Source of the DNA: Pseudomonas sp. RIT409 | GTDB taxonomy: Bacteria > Pseudomonadota > Gammaproteobacteria > Pseudomonadales > Pseudomonadaceae | Reading direction: 5' to 3' | DNA length: 64,000 nucleotides | Assembly (NCBI RefSeq): GCF_003052515.2 | Contig: NZ_QARE02000013.1 | Span: 112,841-176,840 of the forward strand | In this document: positions 9,307 through 17,860 of the stretch, in pieces | How the letters are laid out: each line of letters opens with the position of its first letter | Numbering within the stretch: the stretch's first letter is position 1 | Program-made: the position numbers and the translations under genes | Notes under the pieces: generated by a model | Told to the model about the DNA's origin: nothing | The model's database searches: none | What the model saw: the letters and a program-made list of their open reading frames with translations, nothing else

Positions 9307-9750
9307 TTAACGCGCAGGGGGCTGTTCACCCAAAGGCACGACCGCCACGGTCAATCGTGAAATACAACTGGCCTTGCCCTCATCGCTGGTCAGGCGGATA
9401 TCCCAGACGTGAGTCGTGCGGCCGATATGCACCGGATGCGCTACGGCCGTAACCCGACCCGTGCGCAGACCGCGCAGGTGGTTGGCGTTGATTTCGAGCC
9501 CGACGCAGAAGTACTTGGCGGGGTCGATGACCAAGTAGCTGGCGGACGAGCCGACGGTCTCCGCCAGCACTACCGACGCCCCGCCGTGCAGCAGGCCATA
9601 GGGTTGGTGTGTCCGGTGGTCGACCACCATGCTGGCAGTGAGAGACTGGTCGTCGAACGCCTCGAAACGGATATCCAGCAGCTCACCAATGGTGTTTCTC
9701 TGCATGGCGTTGAGTGCGTCGAGATCGGGGGTGTCGTGCCATAGGCTCAT
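9307..9750 (-). CDS. Hotdog-fold thioesterase (YdiI/MenI/PaaI type)
   Basis: A 147-residue hotdog-fold acyl-CoA thioesterase. The conserved stretch YGLLHGGASVVLAET (about residues 51-65), with the HGG helix start and the catalytic-type Glu of LAET, is diagnostic of the 4HBT/YdiI group. The second conserved region is VGLEINANHLRGLRTG. The likely reaction is hydrolysis of an aromatic or medium-chain acyl-CoA. It stands alone, with about 110 bases before the hydrolase pair. Confidence 0.9.
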   Translation of the reverse strand: MSLWHDTPDLDALNAMQRNTIGELLDIRFEAFDDQSLTASMVVDHRTHQPYGLLHGGASVVLAETVGSSASYLVIDPAKYFCVGLEINANHLRGLRTGRVTAVAHPVHIGRTTHVWDIRLTSDEGKASCISRLTVAVVPLGEQPPAR

Positions 9751-9826
9751 GGGGTTTCCTTTTTATTAAATAGTCCACTGTTGAACGGCTTTCACAGAAG
9801 AACATCATCTGCCGGGCCGAGGCGCA

Positions 9827-10285
9827 TCACCCCGGATGCCGCAGACCGATCAGGTTCATCGCCCCCGCCAGCGGAAAGTCGGCTTCCAGTTCGGCAAGGC
9901 TTGCGGTGTGCATCCCGGCAGGCTGCTGCACATGGCCATGCACGGCCAGACTGATCAACGAGCCCACCAGCGGCTGATGGCTGACCAGCAGTACATCGTC
10001 CGGTGCGTACAGGTCCAGGTTGTCCAGCGCCTGGCGCGGATCGCTGTCCGGTGTGAGCCAGGGCACGGTGACCACGGCATCCGCGAACCCCAGGGCCTGA
10101 CGGACGCGTTCGGCAGTCTGCTGCGCCCTGACATAGGGGCTGGCAATGATCCAGCGCAAGGGCTCGCCGAGCAGATGCGCCGCGCTGGCGAGCACCTCCT
10201 GGCAGCCGTTGGCGGTCAGCTCCCGTTCGGCGTCGGTACGGGCCCGGTACTGCGCCTCCCCATGGCGCAGAATCCACACTTTCAT
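9827..10285 (-). CDS. sixA: Phosphohistidine phosphatase SixA
   Basis: SixA removes phosphate from phosphohistidine residues, classically in HPt domains or the nitrogen phosphotransferase protein NPr. The 152-residue product begins MKVWILRHGEAQ, the RHG phosphoglycerate-mutase-like active site, and has the second conserved His in LLVSHQPLVG near residue 106. It overlaps the upstream DUF4389 gene by 4 bases. A hybrid kinase gene, a possible phosphorelay component, lies two genes away; any link is speculative. Confidence 0.93.
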   Translation of the reverse strand: MKVWILRHGEAQYRARTDAERELTANGCQEVLASAAHLLGEPLRWIIASPYVRAQQTAERVRQALGFADAVVTVPWLTPDSDPRQALDNLDLYAPDDVLLVSHQPLVGSLISLAVHGHVQQPAGMHTASLAELEADFPLAGAMNLIGLRHPG

Positions 10286-10626
10286 AGCTTGGGTTCCTCG
10301 TCACGCACCGGGTGCGCTGCGGCAGGCACGGTGTGCGGTGCTTCGCCTTCCGGTGGGCGTGGAGTCGGCCAGTCGGCGAACGGCCAGGGCTTCTGATCGG
10401 TATGGAACGTGCCAAACCGGCCGATTTGAGCCATGAACTGGCTCAGGCTGTCGCCAAACGACATCAGGCTCAGGCTTGGCGCGCCGTAGAACAGCCGGTA
10501 CGCCAGCTGCACCAGCACCACCACCCCCAGCACGATCACCGCCACCTCCCACACCACAACAAAGAGCAGCATCCATACGATGCGCAGGAGGATCGATTCG
10601 TGCTGCTTGAATTTCGATTCGTTCAC
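10282..10626 (-). CDS. DUF4389 membrane protein
   Basis: A 114-residue inner-membrane protein of the DUF4389 family. One long hydrophobic segment (about residues 14-44) is followed by LAYRLFYGAP and a soluble part ending in a Pro-rich, charged tail. Family members typically carry this tail; no function is established. Its stop overlaps the sixA start by ATGA, and gpsA ends 24 bases upstream, so gpsA-DUF4389-sixA probably form an operon. Confidence 0.85.
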   Translation of the reverse strand: MNESKFKQHESILLRIVWMLLFVVVWEVAVIVLGVVVLVQLAYRLFYGAPSLSLMSFGDSLSQFMAQIGRFGTFHTDQKPWPFADWPTPRPPEGEAPHTVPAAAHPVRDEEPKL

Positions 10627-10650
10627 GGGCTTCTCCAGAGAAGAGAGGGA

Positions 10651-11676
10651 TCAGTTGAAATCGCCGGTCGAAATGAAGTCGACGTCGGTTTTGGGCTCGG
10701 CGCGCATCAACAACTCGATGACCTGCTCCAGCGTCCGGCCTTCGAAAAGAATCGCATGCAGTCCTGCCACCAAGGGCATATACACCTGAAGCTCCTGGGC
10801 TTTGGCCTTGAGCACCTTGAGCGTATTGACACCCTCGGCAACTTCGCCCAGCCGGGTCACTGCTTCGTCCAGCGAGAGCCCTTGGCCCAAAGCGAAGCCG
10901 ACCTGGTAATTGCGGCTCTTGGGCGACGAGCAGGTCACGATCAGATCGCCGACGCCCGCAAGGCCGAGAAAGGTCATGGGGTTGGCGCCCTGACTGACGG
11001 CGAAGCGGGTCATTTCAGCCAGGGCGCGGGTAATCAGCATGCTCTTGGTGTTCTCCCCCATCCCCAGCGCCACCGCCATGCCCGCAATGATGGCGTAAAC
11101 GTTCTTCAGCGCGCCGCCGAGCTCGACACCAAATCGGTCGGCGCTGGCGTAGACCCTGAAAGTGCGGCCATGCAGCGCGGCCTGGACCGCCTGGCACAAT
11201 GCTTCGTCTTCACTGGCCACCACCGTTGCGGTCAGCGCATGTTCGGCAATCTCACGGGCCAGATTCGGCCCGGACAGCACCCCGATGCGAGCATTCGGGG
11301 CGATGTCTTCGAGAATCTCGCTCATCAGCTTGAACGTCTGGGCTTCGATGCCCTTGGTCAGGCTGACCAGCATCTTGCCGGTCAACCGCTGGACATGGGG
11401 GGTCAACACGCTGCGCAGCGCACTGGACGGCAGCGCAACGAAGATCAGTTGACTCTGGCTCAGAACGCTCTGCAGGTCAGTCACCGGCTCGACGGCCTCG
11501 AGCACCTTGATGCCCTTGAGGTAACGCGGATTCTCGCGGTTCACGCGAATCGCCTCGGCCTGCTCGGGGTCGCGCATCCACTGCAGGACCCGGTGGCCAT
11601 TGCCGGCCAGCAGGTTGGCCACGGCGGTGCCGAAACTGCCACCACCCAAAACGGCGATCGGTTGCTGTTGGGTCAT
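10651..11676 (-). CDS. gpsA: Glycerol-3-phosphate dehydrogenase [NAD(P)+]
   Basis: GpsA reduces dihydroxyacetone phosphate to sn-glycerol 3-phosphate for phospholipid synthesis. The product of 341 residues has the Rossmann motif GGGSFGTAVANLL at the N-terminus and the catalytic-Lys region GGALKNVYAI near residue 190. The ATG at 11676 is preceded by GGATGG; an in-frame ATG four codons earlier is less likely because homologues begin MTQQQ- or MTEQQ-like. It leads an apparent operon with the DUF4389 gene and sixA. Confidence 0.96.
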   Translation of the reverse strand: MTQQQPIAVLGGGSFGTAVANLLAGNGHRVLQWMRDPEQAEAIRVNRENPRYLKGIKVLEAVEPVTDLQSVLSQSQLIFVALPSSALRSVLTPHVQRLTGKMLVSLTKGIEAQTFKLMSEILEDIAPNARIGVLSGPNLAREIAEHALTATVVASEDEALCQAVQAALHGRTFRVYASADRFGVELGGALKNVYAIIAGMAVALGMGENTKSMLITRALAEMTRFAVSQGANPMTFLGLAGVGDLIVTCSSPKSRNYQVGFALGQGLSLDEAVTRLGEVAEGVNTLKVLKAKAQELQVYMPLVAGLHAILFEGRTLEQVIELLMRAEPKTDVDFISTGDFN

Positions 11677-11939
11677 AAAACCATCCATCTAGAGCCATCG
11701 AAACTGGCGATGGCAGCATTATACGGAGCGCCGGGCTCGCCACCAGCGGCAAAACACGCTCCCACGGATCAGATAGCAAGCACCCTACTCTTCACGAGGA
11801 AAATCCCGACGGCTCGGTTAAGATGCGCGCTCCGAGTGAAAATTCCACCCCGCCGCCGATGAGCTATCGTAAGAGCGCTTTCAATGAGAATCGTACCCAC
11901 GATGACCTGTGAGACACCCTTGACCTCGGGAGTCCGGCT

Positions 11940-13853
11940 TTGACGGCGCAACGCGGCTGGAACATCAGCACCCGCACGCAAATCCTCAGCCTCGGTCCGG
12001 CCTTGCTGTTGACCCTGTTGCTGATCAGCTTTTTTACCGTGGTGCGCATTCAGGACCTGCGTCAGGAACTGACCCACACGGGGCAATTGATTGCCAACCA
12101 GCTGGCACCTGCCTCCGAATACGGCGTCATCGTGGGCAACGAGGACGTGCTGGAGAGCCTGATGAAGGCCACCATGAGCACGCCGCATGTGCGCTTTCTT
12201 GAGGTTCAGGACAGCACGGGCAAGGTACTGGTCCATGTCGAGCAGGCGACCGACTCCACGCACTCACGCCAACTGGAGGTGTTCCAGGCGCCTATACGCC
12301 TGCAACGGGTCAAACCGGCGGATGAGCTCGATGATCTCACCAGCGTCCCGGTCGAAGATTACCTGGGCCGCGTCTTGGTCGGCATGTCCAGTGATGCGTT
12401 CAACATCAGGGAGCAGGAGATTCTGCTCAAGGCCGGCATTCTCGCCCTGTTCGCGCTTCTGTTTACCTACATCCTGGCGCGCCGCTTGTCCCTGAGCCTG
12501 TCCCAACCCATCAGTGCCATGAGCGATGCTGTCAAAGGCATTCAGCATGGCGATTACACCGTACCCCTACCCGTTGCGGACGACGCCGAGCTGGGTGACC
12601 TGGCGCGCCACATCAACAACCTCGCGCTGGGCCTGGAAAAAGCCAGCCGCGAGCAGAAAAAAGCCATGGACGAACTGATCAGGACCCGTGAGGAAGCCGA
12701 GCGCGCGAACAATGCGAAGTCGGAATTTCTGGCGATGATGAGCCACGAGTTGCGCACCCCGATGAACGGCGTGCTGGGAATGCTCCAGCTCATGGAAACG
12801 ACTCGAATGACCGAGGAGCAGGCCGAGTACGCGGCACTGGCCACCGAGTCCACCGAGCATCTGCTGCGCGTGATCAACGATATTCTGGACTTCTCCCGGT
12901 TCGAACGGGATGCCCTCGAGTTGGAGAATATCTCCTTCAACCTGGCGGACCTGATCGCCACGTCCGTGCAGGCATTTGCCCACAACGCGCAACAGCGCGG
13001 TCTCGCGCTGGAGCTGGATTTGCCTCCAGGCATGAATCTGCTGCGCGTCAAAGGCGATCCGACCCGGATCAGACAGATACTGGTCAACCTCATCGGCAAC
13101 GCGTTGAAATTCACCGAATTCGGCAGCGTGAGGGTCGAAACCGCCTGGCAGCAGACGGACAGTCAACATGTCCTCTTCACTTGCGCCGTGCGGGACAGCG
13201 GCATCGGTATTTCGGCGCAGTTGCTTGAATCGATGTTCGACGCGTTTCAACAGGCGGACAATTCCATTTCAAGACGTTACGGAGGTACGGGACTTGGGCT
13301 GCCCATCGCCCGTAACCTGGCCGAACGCATGGGCGGCTCGTTGCTGGCACAGAGCAGCGAGGGCATCGGTTCGGTGTTCACGCTGCGAATTCCGCTGCTG
13401 CGCGTGGCTCAAGAAGACCCTTCCCCTCCGCCAGGTGCAGTGGGCGAGCTGCCGCAAGAAGGCGACAGCAGCGTTCTGCTGGTCGAAGACAACCCCGTCA
13501 ACCGCACCGTGGTCGAGGCGATGTTGCGTAGCCTGGGGCTGCAGGTCAGCGTGGCCGGTGACGGGGCACAGGCAGTCAGCATGGCCAGCAAGGAAAAATA
13601 TGCGTTGATTCTGATGGATTGCCGCCTGCCGGTCATGGACGGCTATGAAGCGACACGCCGGATCCGGGCACTGCCAGGACTGGAGAGCCTGCCCATCATT
13701 GCGCTCACGGCCAACGCCCGGCATGGCGATCGGGATCTGTGTCTGCAGGCGGGAATGAACGATTACCTGGCCAAACCCTTCAAACGCACTGATTTACAGC
13801 AGGTTTTGCAGCGCTGGCTGACCATTAAGGCATCTGCGACTGGCGATAAATGA
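11940..13853 (+). CDS. Hybrid sensor histidine kinase/response regulator (PA1611-like)
   Basis: A 637-residue membrane hybrid kinase. Order: TM1 (about 14-35), a periplasmic or extracytoplasmic region (36-158), TM2 (about 161-181), HAMP (181-235), HisKA with phospho-His 269 in MMSHELRTPMN, HATPase with N-box NLIGNALKF (383-391), DSGIGIS and GGTGLGLPIA, then a receiver with D518 in LLVEDNP, the phospho-Asp D560 in LMDCRLPVMDG and Lys in YLAKPF. There is no HPt domain, so the phosphate must pass to an external HPt. The neighbourhood (gpsA, fabA, fabB) matches P. aeruginosa PA1611, which is reported to act with RetS and HptB on the Gac/Rsm network; that role here is inference. The start is TTG at 11940 behind GGGAG. 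Confidence 0.9.
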   Translation: MTAQRGWNISTRTQILSLGPALLLTLLLISFFTVVRIQDLRQELTHTGQLIANQLAPASEYGVIVGNEDVLESLMKATMSTPHVRFLEVQDSTGKVLVHVEQATDSTHSRQLEVFQAPIRLQRVKPADELDDLTSVPVEDYLGRVLVGMSSDAFNIREQEILLKAGILALFALLFTYILARRLSLSLSQPISAMSDAVKGIQHGDYTVPLPVADDAELGDLARHINNLALGLEKASREQKKAMDELIRTREEAERANNAKSEFLAMMSHELRTPMNGVLGMLQLMETTRMTEEQAEYAALATESTEHLLRVINDILDFSRFERDALELENISFNLADLIATSVQAFAHNAQQRGLALELDLPPGMNLLRVKGDPTRIRQILVNLIGNALKFTEFGSVRVETAWQQTDSQHVLFTCAVRDSGIGISAQLLESMFDAFQQADNSISRRYGGTGLGLPIARNLAERMGGSLLAQSSEGIGSVFTLRIPLLRVAQEDPSPPPGAVGELPQEGDSSVLLVEDNPVNRTVVEAMLRSLGLQVSVAGDGAQAVSMASKEKYALILMDCRLPVMDGYEATRRIRALPGLESLPIIALTANARHGDRDLCLQAGMNDYLAKPFKRTDLQQVLQRWLTIKASATGDK

Positions 13854-13916
13854 TAAATTGCGGCAGTCTTGTGTGCCGTGATCGACCCGTGCAGCCGCGC
13901 GGACGGACGATTTCAG

Positions 13917-13930
13917 TGTACAGGTGTACA
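13917..13930. promoter_or_regulatory. Palindrome upstream of fabA, candidate TetR-type operator
   Basis: TGTACAGGTGTACA has two 6-base arms around GG and lies 136 bases upstream of the fabA ATG. In P. aeruginosa fabAB is controlled by the TetR-family acyl-CoA sensor DesT, which binds palindromes of similar size. The arms here (TGTACA) are not identical to the desaturase-operon site I recall. A weak promoter, TTGTGC with CAATAG downstream, would place the palindrome just upstream of the -35. Confidence 0.5.
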
Positions 13931-14066
13931 TTCATTTCACTTGTGCTGTGACTTTCACTACAACGCAATAGTCTATGGGTAGGCTGCCAGCGCCGGGGAA
14001 ACCCGCTGGCCAGATTGGGTCAAACATAAGCCACACCCAGCCGCACAGGATTATCGAGGAGCTCGC

Positions 14067-14582
14067 ATGACCAAACAAAACGCCTTTACCCGGGAAGACT
14101 TGCTGCGCTGTAGCCGCGGCGAGCTGTTCGGCCCGGGTAACGCGCAACTGCCCGCCCCCAACATGCTGATGATGGACCGCATTACCCACATCAGCCAGGA
14201 AGGCGGCAAGTTCGGCAAAGGTGAATTGGTCGCCGAACTGGATATCACTCCAGACCTGTGGTTCTTCGGCTGTCACTTCGAAGGCGATCCGGTGATGCCG
14301 GGCTGCCTGGGCCTCGACGCCATGTGGCAACTGGTCGGTTTCTATCTGGGCTGGCAAGGTCTGCCGGGCCGCGGCCGTGCGCTGGGCTCGGGCGAAGTGA
14401 AATTCTTCGGCCAGGTCCTCCCGACCGCGAAAAAGGTCACCTACAACATCCACATCAAGCGCGTCCTCAAAGGCAAGCTGAACCTGGCCATCGCCGACGG
14501 TTCCGTGGCCGTGGACGGTCGCGAAATCTACACCGCCGAAGGCCTTCGCGTCGGCGTCTTCACCTCCACTGACGATTTCTAA
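14067..14582 (+). CDS. fabA: 3-hydroxydecanoyl-ACP dehydratase/isomerase FabA
   Basis: FabA dehydrates 3-hydroxydecanoyl-ACP and isomerises trans-2 to cis-3-decenoyl-ACP, the branch point for anaerobic unsaturated fatty acids. The 171-residue product matches the family length. The active-site His is in FFGCHFEGDPVMPG near residue 70, and the Asp in LGLDAMWQ. GAGGAG precedes the ATG. fabB starts 10 bases after its stop, so the two form the usual fabAB operon. Confidence 0.98.
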   Translation: MTKQNAFTREDLLRCSRGELFGPGNAQLPAPNMLMMDRITHISQEGGKFGKGELVAELDITPDLWFFGCHFEGDPVMPGCLGLDAMWQLVGFYLGWQGLPGRGRALGSGEVKFFGQVLPTAKKVTYNIHIKRVLKGKLNLAIADGSVAVDGREIYTAEGLRVGVFTSTDDF

Positions 14583-14592
14583 GGGTATTCGC

Positions 14593-15813
14593 ATGCGCCG
14601 TGTCGTTATCACCGGTCTGGGCATTGTTTCCTGCTTGGGCAATGACAAAGAGACCGTCTCCGAAAACCTGCGTAAGAGCCGCCCGGGCATCCGCTTCAAC
14701 CCGGAATACAAGGAAATGGGCCTGCGCAGCCAGGTGTCCGGCTCCATCGACCTGAACCTGGAAGAACTGATCGATCGCAAGGTCTATCGCTTCGTCGGCC
14801 ATGCCGCTGCCTATGCCTACCTGGCGATGGAGCAGGCGGTCAAGGATTCCGGCCTGACCGAAGACCAGGTGTCCAACGTACGCACCGGCCTCATCGCCGG
14901 GTCGGGCGGTGCTTCGACCCTGAACCAGATGGAAGCGCTGGACATCCTGCGCGAAAAAGGCGTGAAGCGCGTCGGCCCTTACCGCGTGACCCGCACCATG
15001 AGCAGCACCGTGTCGGCCTGCTTGGCGACGCCGTTCAAGATCAAAGGCCTGAACTACTCCATCGCCTCGGCTTGCGCCACCAGTGCACACTGCATCGGGA
15101 CGGCGATGGAACAGATTCAGATGGGCAAGCAGGACATCGTCTTCGCCGGTGGCGGTGAAGAGGAGCATTGGAGCCAGTCGTTCCTGTTCGACGCCATGGG
15201 CGCGTTGTCCAGCAAGCGCAACGAGACCCCTGAGAAGGCGTCTCGCGCCTACGATGCCGACCGTGACGGTTTCGTGATTGCAGGCGGTGGCGGAATGGTC
15301 GTCGTCGAAGAACTGGAGCACGCTTTGGCCCGTGGCGCCAAGATCTACGCCGAGCTGGTCGGCTACGGTGCGACCTCCGACGGTTACGACATGGTCGCGC
15401 CAAGCGGCGAAGGCGCCATCCGCTGCATGCAGCAGGCACTGTCTACCGTCGACGGCACCATCGACTACCTGAACACCCACGGCACCTCGACCCCGGTCGG
15501 CGACGTCGCGGAGATGAAAGGCGTGCGTGAAGTGTTCGGTGCCAACGCACCGGCCATCAGCTCCACCAAGAGCCTGTCGGGTCACTCCCTGGGCGCCGCA
15601 GGCGTTCACGAAGCGATCTACTGCATGCTGATGATGGAAGGCAACTTCATGGCCGGTTCGGCGAACATCGACGAACTGGACCCCGAAGTGGCTGACCTGC
15701 CGATCCTGACCAAGACCCGCGAAAATGCGGACATCAACCTGGTCATGAGCAACAGCTTCGGCTTCGGCGGCACCAATGCGACCTTGGTGATGAAGCGCTG
15801 GACCGGCAAGTGA
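14593..15813 (+). CDS. fabB: Beta-ketoacyl-ACP synthase I FabB
   Basis: FabB elongates cis-3-decenoyl-ACP and thereby commits carbon to unsaturated fatty acids. The 406-residue product has the nucleophile Cys in ASACATSAHC (near residue 160), the two His of the triad in THGTSTPVGD and LSGHSLGAAG, and the C-terminal NSFGFGGTNA. It is preceded by AAGGGTATTC and followed by a strong terminator. Confidence 0.98.
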   Translation: MRRVVITGLGIVSCLGNDKETVSENLRKSRPGIRFNPEYKEMGLRSQVSGSIDLNLEELIDRKVYRFVGHAAAYAYLAMEQAVKDSGLTEDQVSNVRTGLIAGSGGASTLNQMEALDILREKGVKRVGPYRVTRTMSSTVSACLATPFKIKGLNYSIASACATSAHCIGTAMEQIQMGKQDIVFAGGGEEEHWSQSFLFDAMGALSSKRNETPEKASRAYDADRDGFVIAGGGGMVVVEELEHALARGAKIYAELVGYGATSDGYDMVAPSGEGAIRCMQQALSTVDGTIDYLNTHGTSTPVGDVAEMKGVREVFGANAPAISSTKSLSGHSLGAAGVHEAIYCMLMMEGNFMAGSANIDELDPEVADLPILTKTRENADINLVMSNSFGFGGTNATLVMKRWTGK

Positions 15814-15844
15814 TTGTCGCCCCCTGCGCGGCCCGTCAATGAAG

Positions 15845-15870
15845 AAGGCGCCTTTCGAGGCGCCTTTTTT
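15845..15870 (+). terminator. Rho-independent terminator of fabAB
   Basis: A stem of AAGGCGCC and GGCGCCTT with a short TTCGA-type loop is followed by six T, about 30 bases after the fabB stop. Confidence 0.9.
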
Positions 15871-16071
15871 ATTGCCCTGACCACTGCCCCGGTGATCCCC
15901 ATTGACGACTCAAGGGCGAGCAGCGACGTGGACTGATGTGCGCCTCCATCGGCAGATGGCGCAACCATTCGACTTCCCACGCGATGAGTGGCGCGCAGCC
16001 TGAGCACACGCGGACCAGACGGATGTTCCTGTGCCTTGTATGCTGCACATACGTCCCACGAGAGCCATGAA

Positions 16072-16935
16072 ATGCTGACCATAAAACCCCGCGCCGAAGA
16101 CGTCGAAGGGCAGCCGATCCTGCGTCCCCTGCCGAGCGCCCAATGCCGCAGCGTCGGACCCTTCGTGTTTTTCGACCACATGCTGAAAACCACATACGCG
16201 CCAGAAAGCGGAATGGACATCCGTCAGCATCCCCATATCGGGCTGTCGACCTTGACCTACCTGTTCGAAGGCGAAATCCAGCACAAGGACAGCCTCGGCA
16301 GCGATCAACGCGTCAAGCCAGGCGATGTCAGCTGGATGACGGCGGGCAGCGCCATTGCCCATATCGAACGCACCCCGCCCGACCTGCTGCAGAGCGGGTC
16401 TCGCTTGCACGGCTTGCAGGTCTGGCTGGCATCCCCAAAGGCCCATGAGCAAGGGGCCGGTCACTACAGCCACCACCCCGCTAGCAGTTTGCCGGTGAGC
16501 GACGCTATGGGCATTACCCTGCGCATGATCGCGGGCACCGGTTTTTGCCTCGCCTCTCCCGTCCCGGTGTTGTCGCCGACGCTCTACGCCGAACTGAAGA
16601 TGCAAGCCGCCACCACTTTGCTGATTCCGACCGAGCATGAGCAGCGCGCTCTGTACGTAATCGACGGCGACATGGCACTGGATGGCGAACCGGTTCCCCT
16701 TCGAACTCTGGTGGTGCTGGAAGCAGACGCGGAGCCCGTCTTGTGTGCCAATGAAGAATCCCACGCGGTACTCATCGGTGGCGCGCCACTGGACGGCCCG
16801 CGGCGGATGAACTGGAACTTCGTTGCCAGTGATCAGGCGCTCATCGATCAGGCAAGGGCCAAATGGGCGGTGGGTGACTGGCCGACGGTGCCCGGAGAAA
16901 TCGAACGGATCGAACTGCCGCCCGCTCGCAGATGA
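16072..16935 (+). CDS. Pirin family protein
   Basis: A 287-residue bicupin of the pirin family. The metal-binding set is intact in the N-terminal cupin: the two His of HPHIGLSTLTY (near residue 50) and the His and Glu of AIAHIE (near residue 99). Some bacterial pirins have quercetinase activity and others bind pyruvate dehydrogenase; the role here is open. The ATG at 16072 is preceded by GAGAG and gives the family-typical start MLTIKPR; the frame is open upstream but lacks a ribosome site. It converges on the dienelactone hydrolase gene. Confidence 0.9.
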   Translation: MLTIKPRAEDVEGQPILRPLPSAQCRSVGPFVFFDHMLKTTYAPESGMDIRQHPHIGLSTLTYLFEGEIQHKDSLGSDQRVKPGDVSWMTAGSAIAHIERTPPDLLQSGSRLHGLQVWLASPKAHEQGAGHYSHHPASSLPVSDAMGITLRMIAGTGFCLASPVPVLSPTLYAELKMQAATTLLIPTEHEQRALYVIDGDMALDGEPVPLRTLVVLEADAEPVLCANEESHAVLIGGAPLDGPRRMNWNFVASDQALIDQARAKWAVGDWPTVPGEIERIELPPARR

Positions 16936-17059
16936 GCTGACGGCAACGACGGGGACCCTGCAGCCGCACCGCTCGCCGATGGCAGCGACCTTCAGGGTGC
17001 CACCGTTGGCGAGCCGTGCCGCTACGGCGGCGGTAGGACGCCGCTACAGCGGGCGCCTC

Positions 17060-17785
17060 TCAATGGGCGAAGACTTCATCCAGCAGGTTATGCATCGCGG
17101 TGAAAGCACGCTTGGAAACGGTTGGGTTATACATCTGCACCCCCGGGTTGTTGGCATGTGGGTCGGTGAAGGAATGAAACGCCCCGCCGTAGCTCAGCAG
17201 TTGCCAGTCGACCTTCGCTGCGTTCATTTCCGCTTCGAACGCCGGCAATTGTTCCTTTGGCACCAACGGGTCGGACGCACCGTGCAGCACCAGTACCTTG
17301 CCCTGGATGTTCTTCGCATCCGCCGGGTGGGTGGTATCCAGCGTGCCATGGAACGACACCGCAGCCTTCAACGGCGCGCCGGTGCGGGCCAACTCCAGGG
17401 CACAGCAGCCGCCAAAGCAGAAGCCGAATGTCGCCAGGCGACCGGTATCGACGGCCGCCACCGACTGCGTGGTGAGCTGATCGAGGGCGGTACGCATACG
17501 CTTGTTCAGCAGCCCACGATCATTTTTCAAAGGCAGCATGGCGGCCATGGCTTGATCGGCGTTGGTGGGGCGTACGTTCTGCCCATACAAGTCCGCCAAC
17601 AGCACCACGTAGCCTTTACTGGCCACTTGCTTGGCAATTTCCTCAGCGTCTTCGCTGACCCCCATCCAGTTGGGCGCCATCACCAAGCCGGGCAAGGCTT
17701 TCGCGCCTGGACTGAACACCAGCCGGCTTTCGTAGTTTTGCCCATCAATCGCGTACACCAAGGACTGCACGGTCACGTCGTTCAT
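17060..17785 (-). CDS. Dienelactone hydrolase family protein
   Basis: A 241-residue alpha/beta hydrolase of the DLH family (PF01738). It has the Cys nucleophile in GFCFGGCCAL (near residue 122), Asp in GASDPLV and His in GGAFHSFTDP near residue 203, the Cys-His-Asp triad of dienelactone hydrolases. No chlorocatechol or beta-ketoadipate genes lie nearby, so a general carboxylesterase role is as likely as aromatic degradation. It follows htpG on the same strand but a terminator separates them. Confidence 0.9.
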   Translation of the reverse strand: MNDVTVQSLVYAIDGQNYESRLVFSPGAKALPGLVMAPNWMGVSEDAEEIAKQVASKGYVVLLADLYGQNVRPTNADQAMAAMLPLKNDRGLLNKRMRTALDQLTTQSVAAVDTGRLATFGFCFGGCCALELARTGAPLKAAVSFHGTLDTTHPADAKNIQGKVLVLHGASDPLVPKEQLPAFEAEMNAAKVDWQLLSYGGAFHSFTDPHANNPGVQMYNPTVSKRAFTAMHNLLDEVFAH

Positions 17786-17823
17786 TGCTGACTCCTGCTA
17801 CTGAAAATGGCTAGATCAAATGA

Positions 17824-17845
17824 CAAAACCCGCCGAAGCGGGTTT
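17824..17845 (-). terminator. Rho-independent terminator of htpG
   Basis: On the minus strand the stem is AAAACCCGC, loop TTCG, GCGGGTTTT. It lies 15 bases after the htpG stop codon. The perfect symmetry means it may act in both directions. Confidence 0.85.
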
Positions 17846-17860
17846 TGGCGGGTTTCAATG

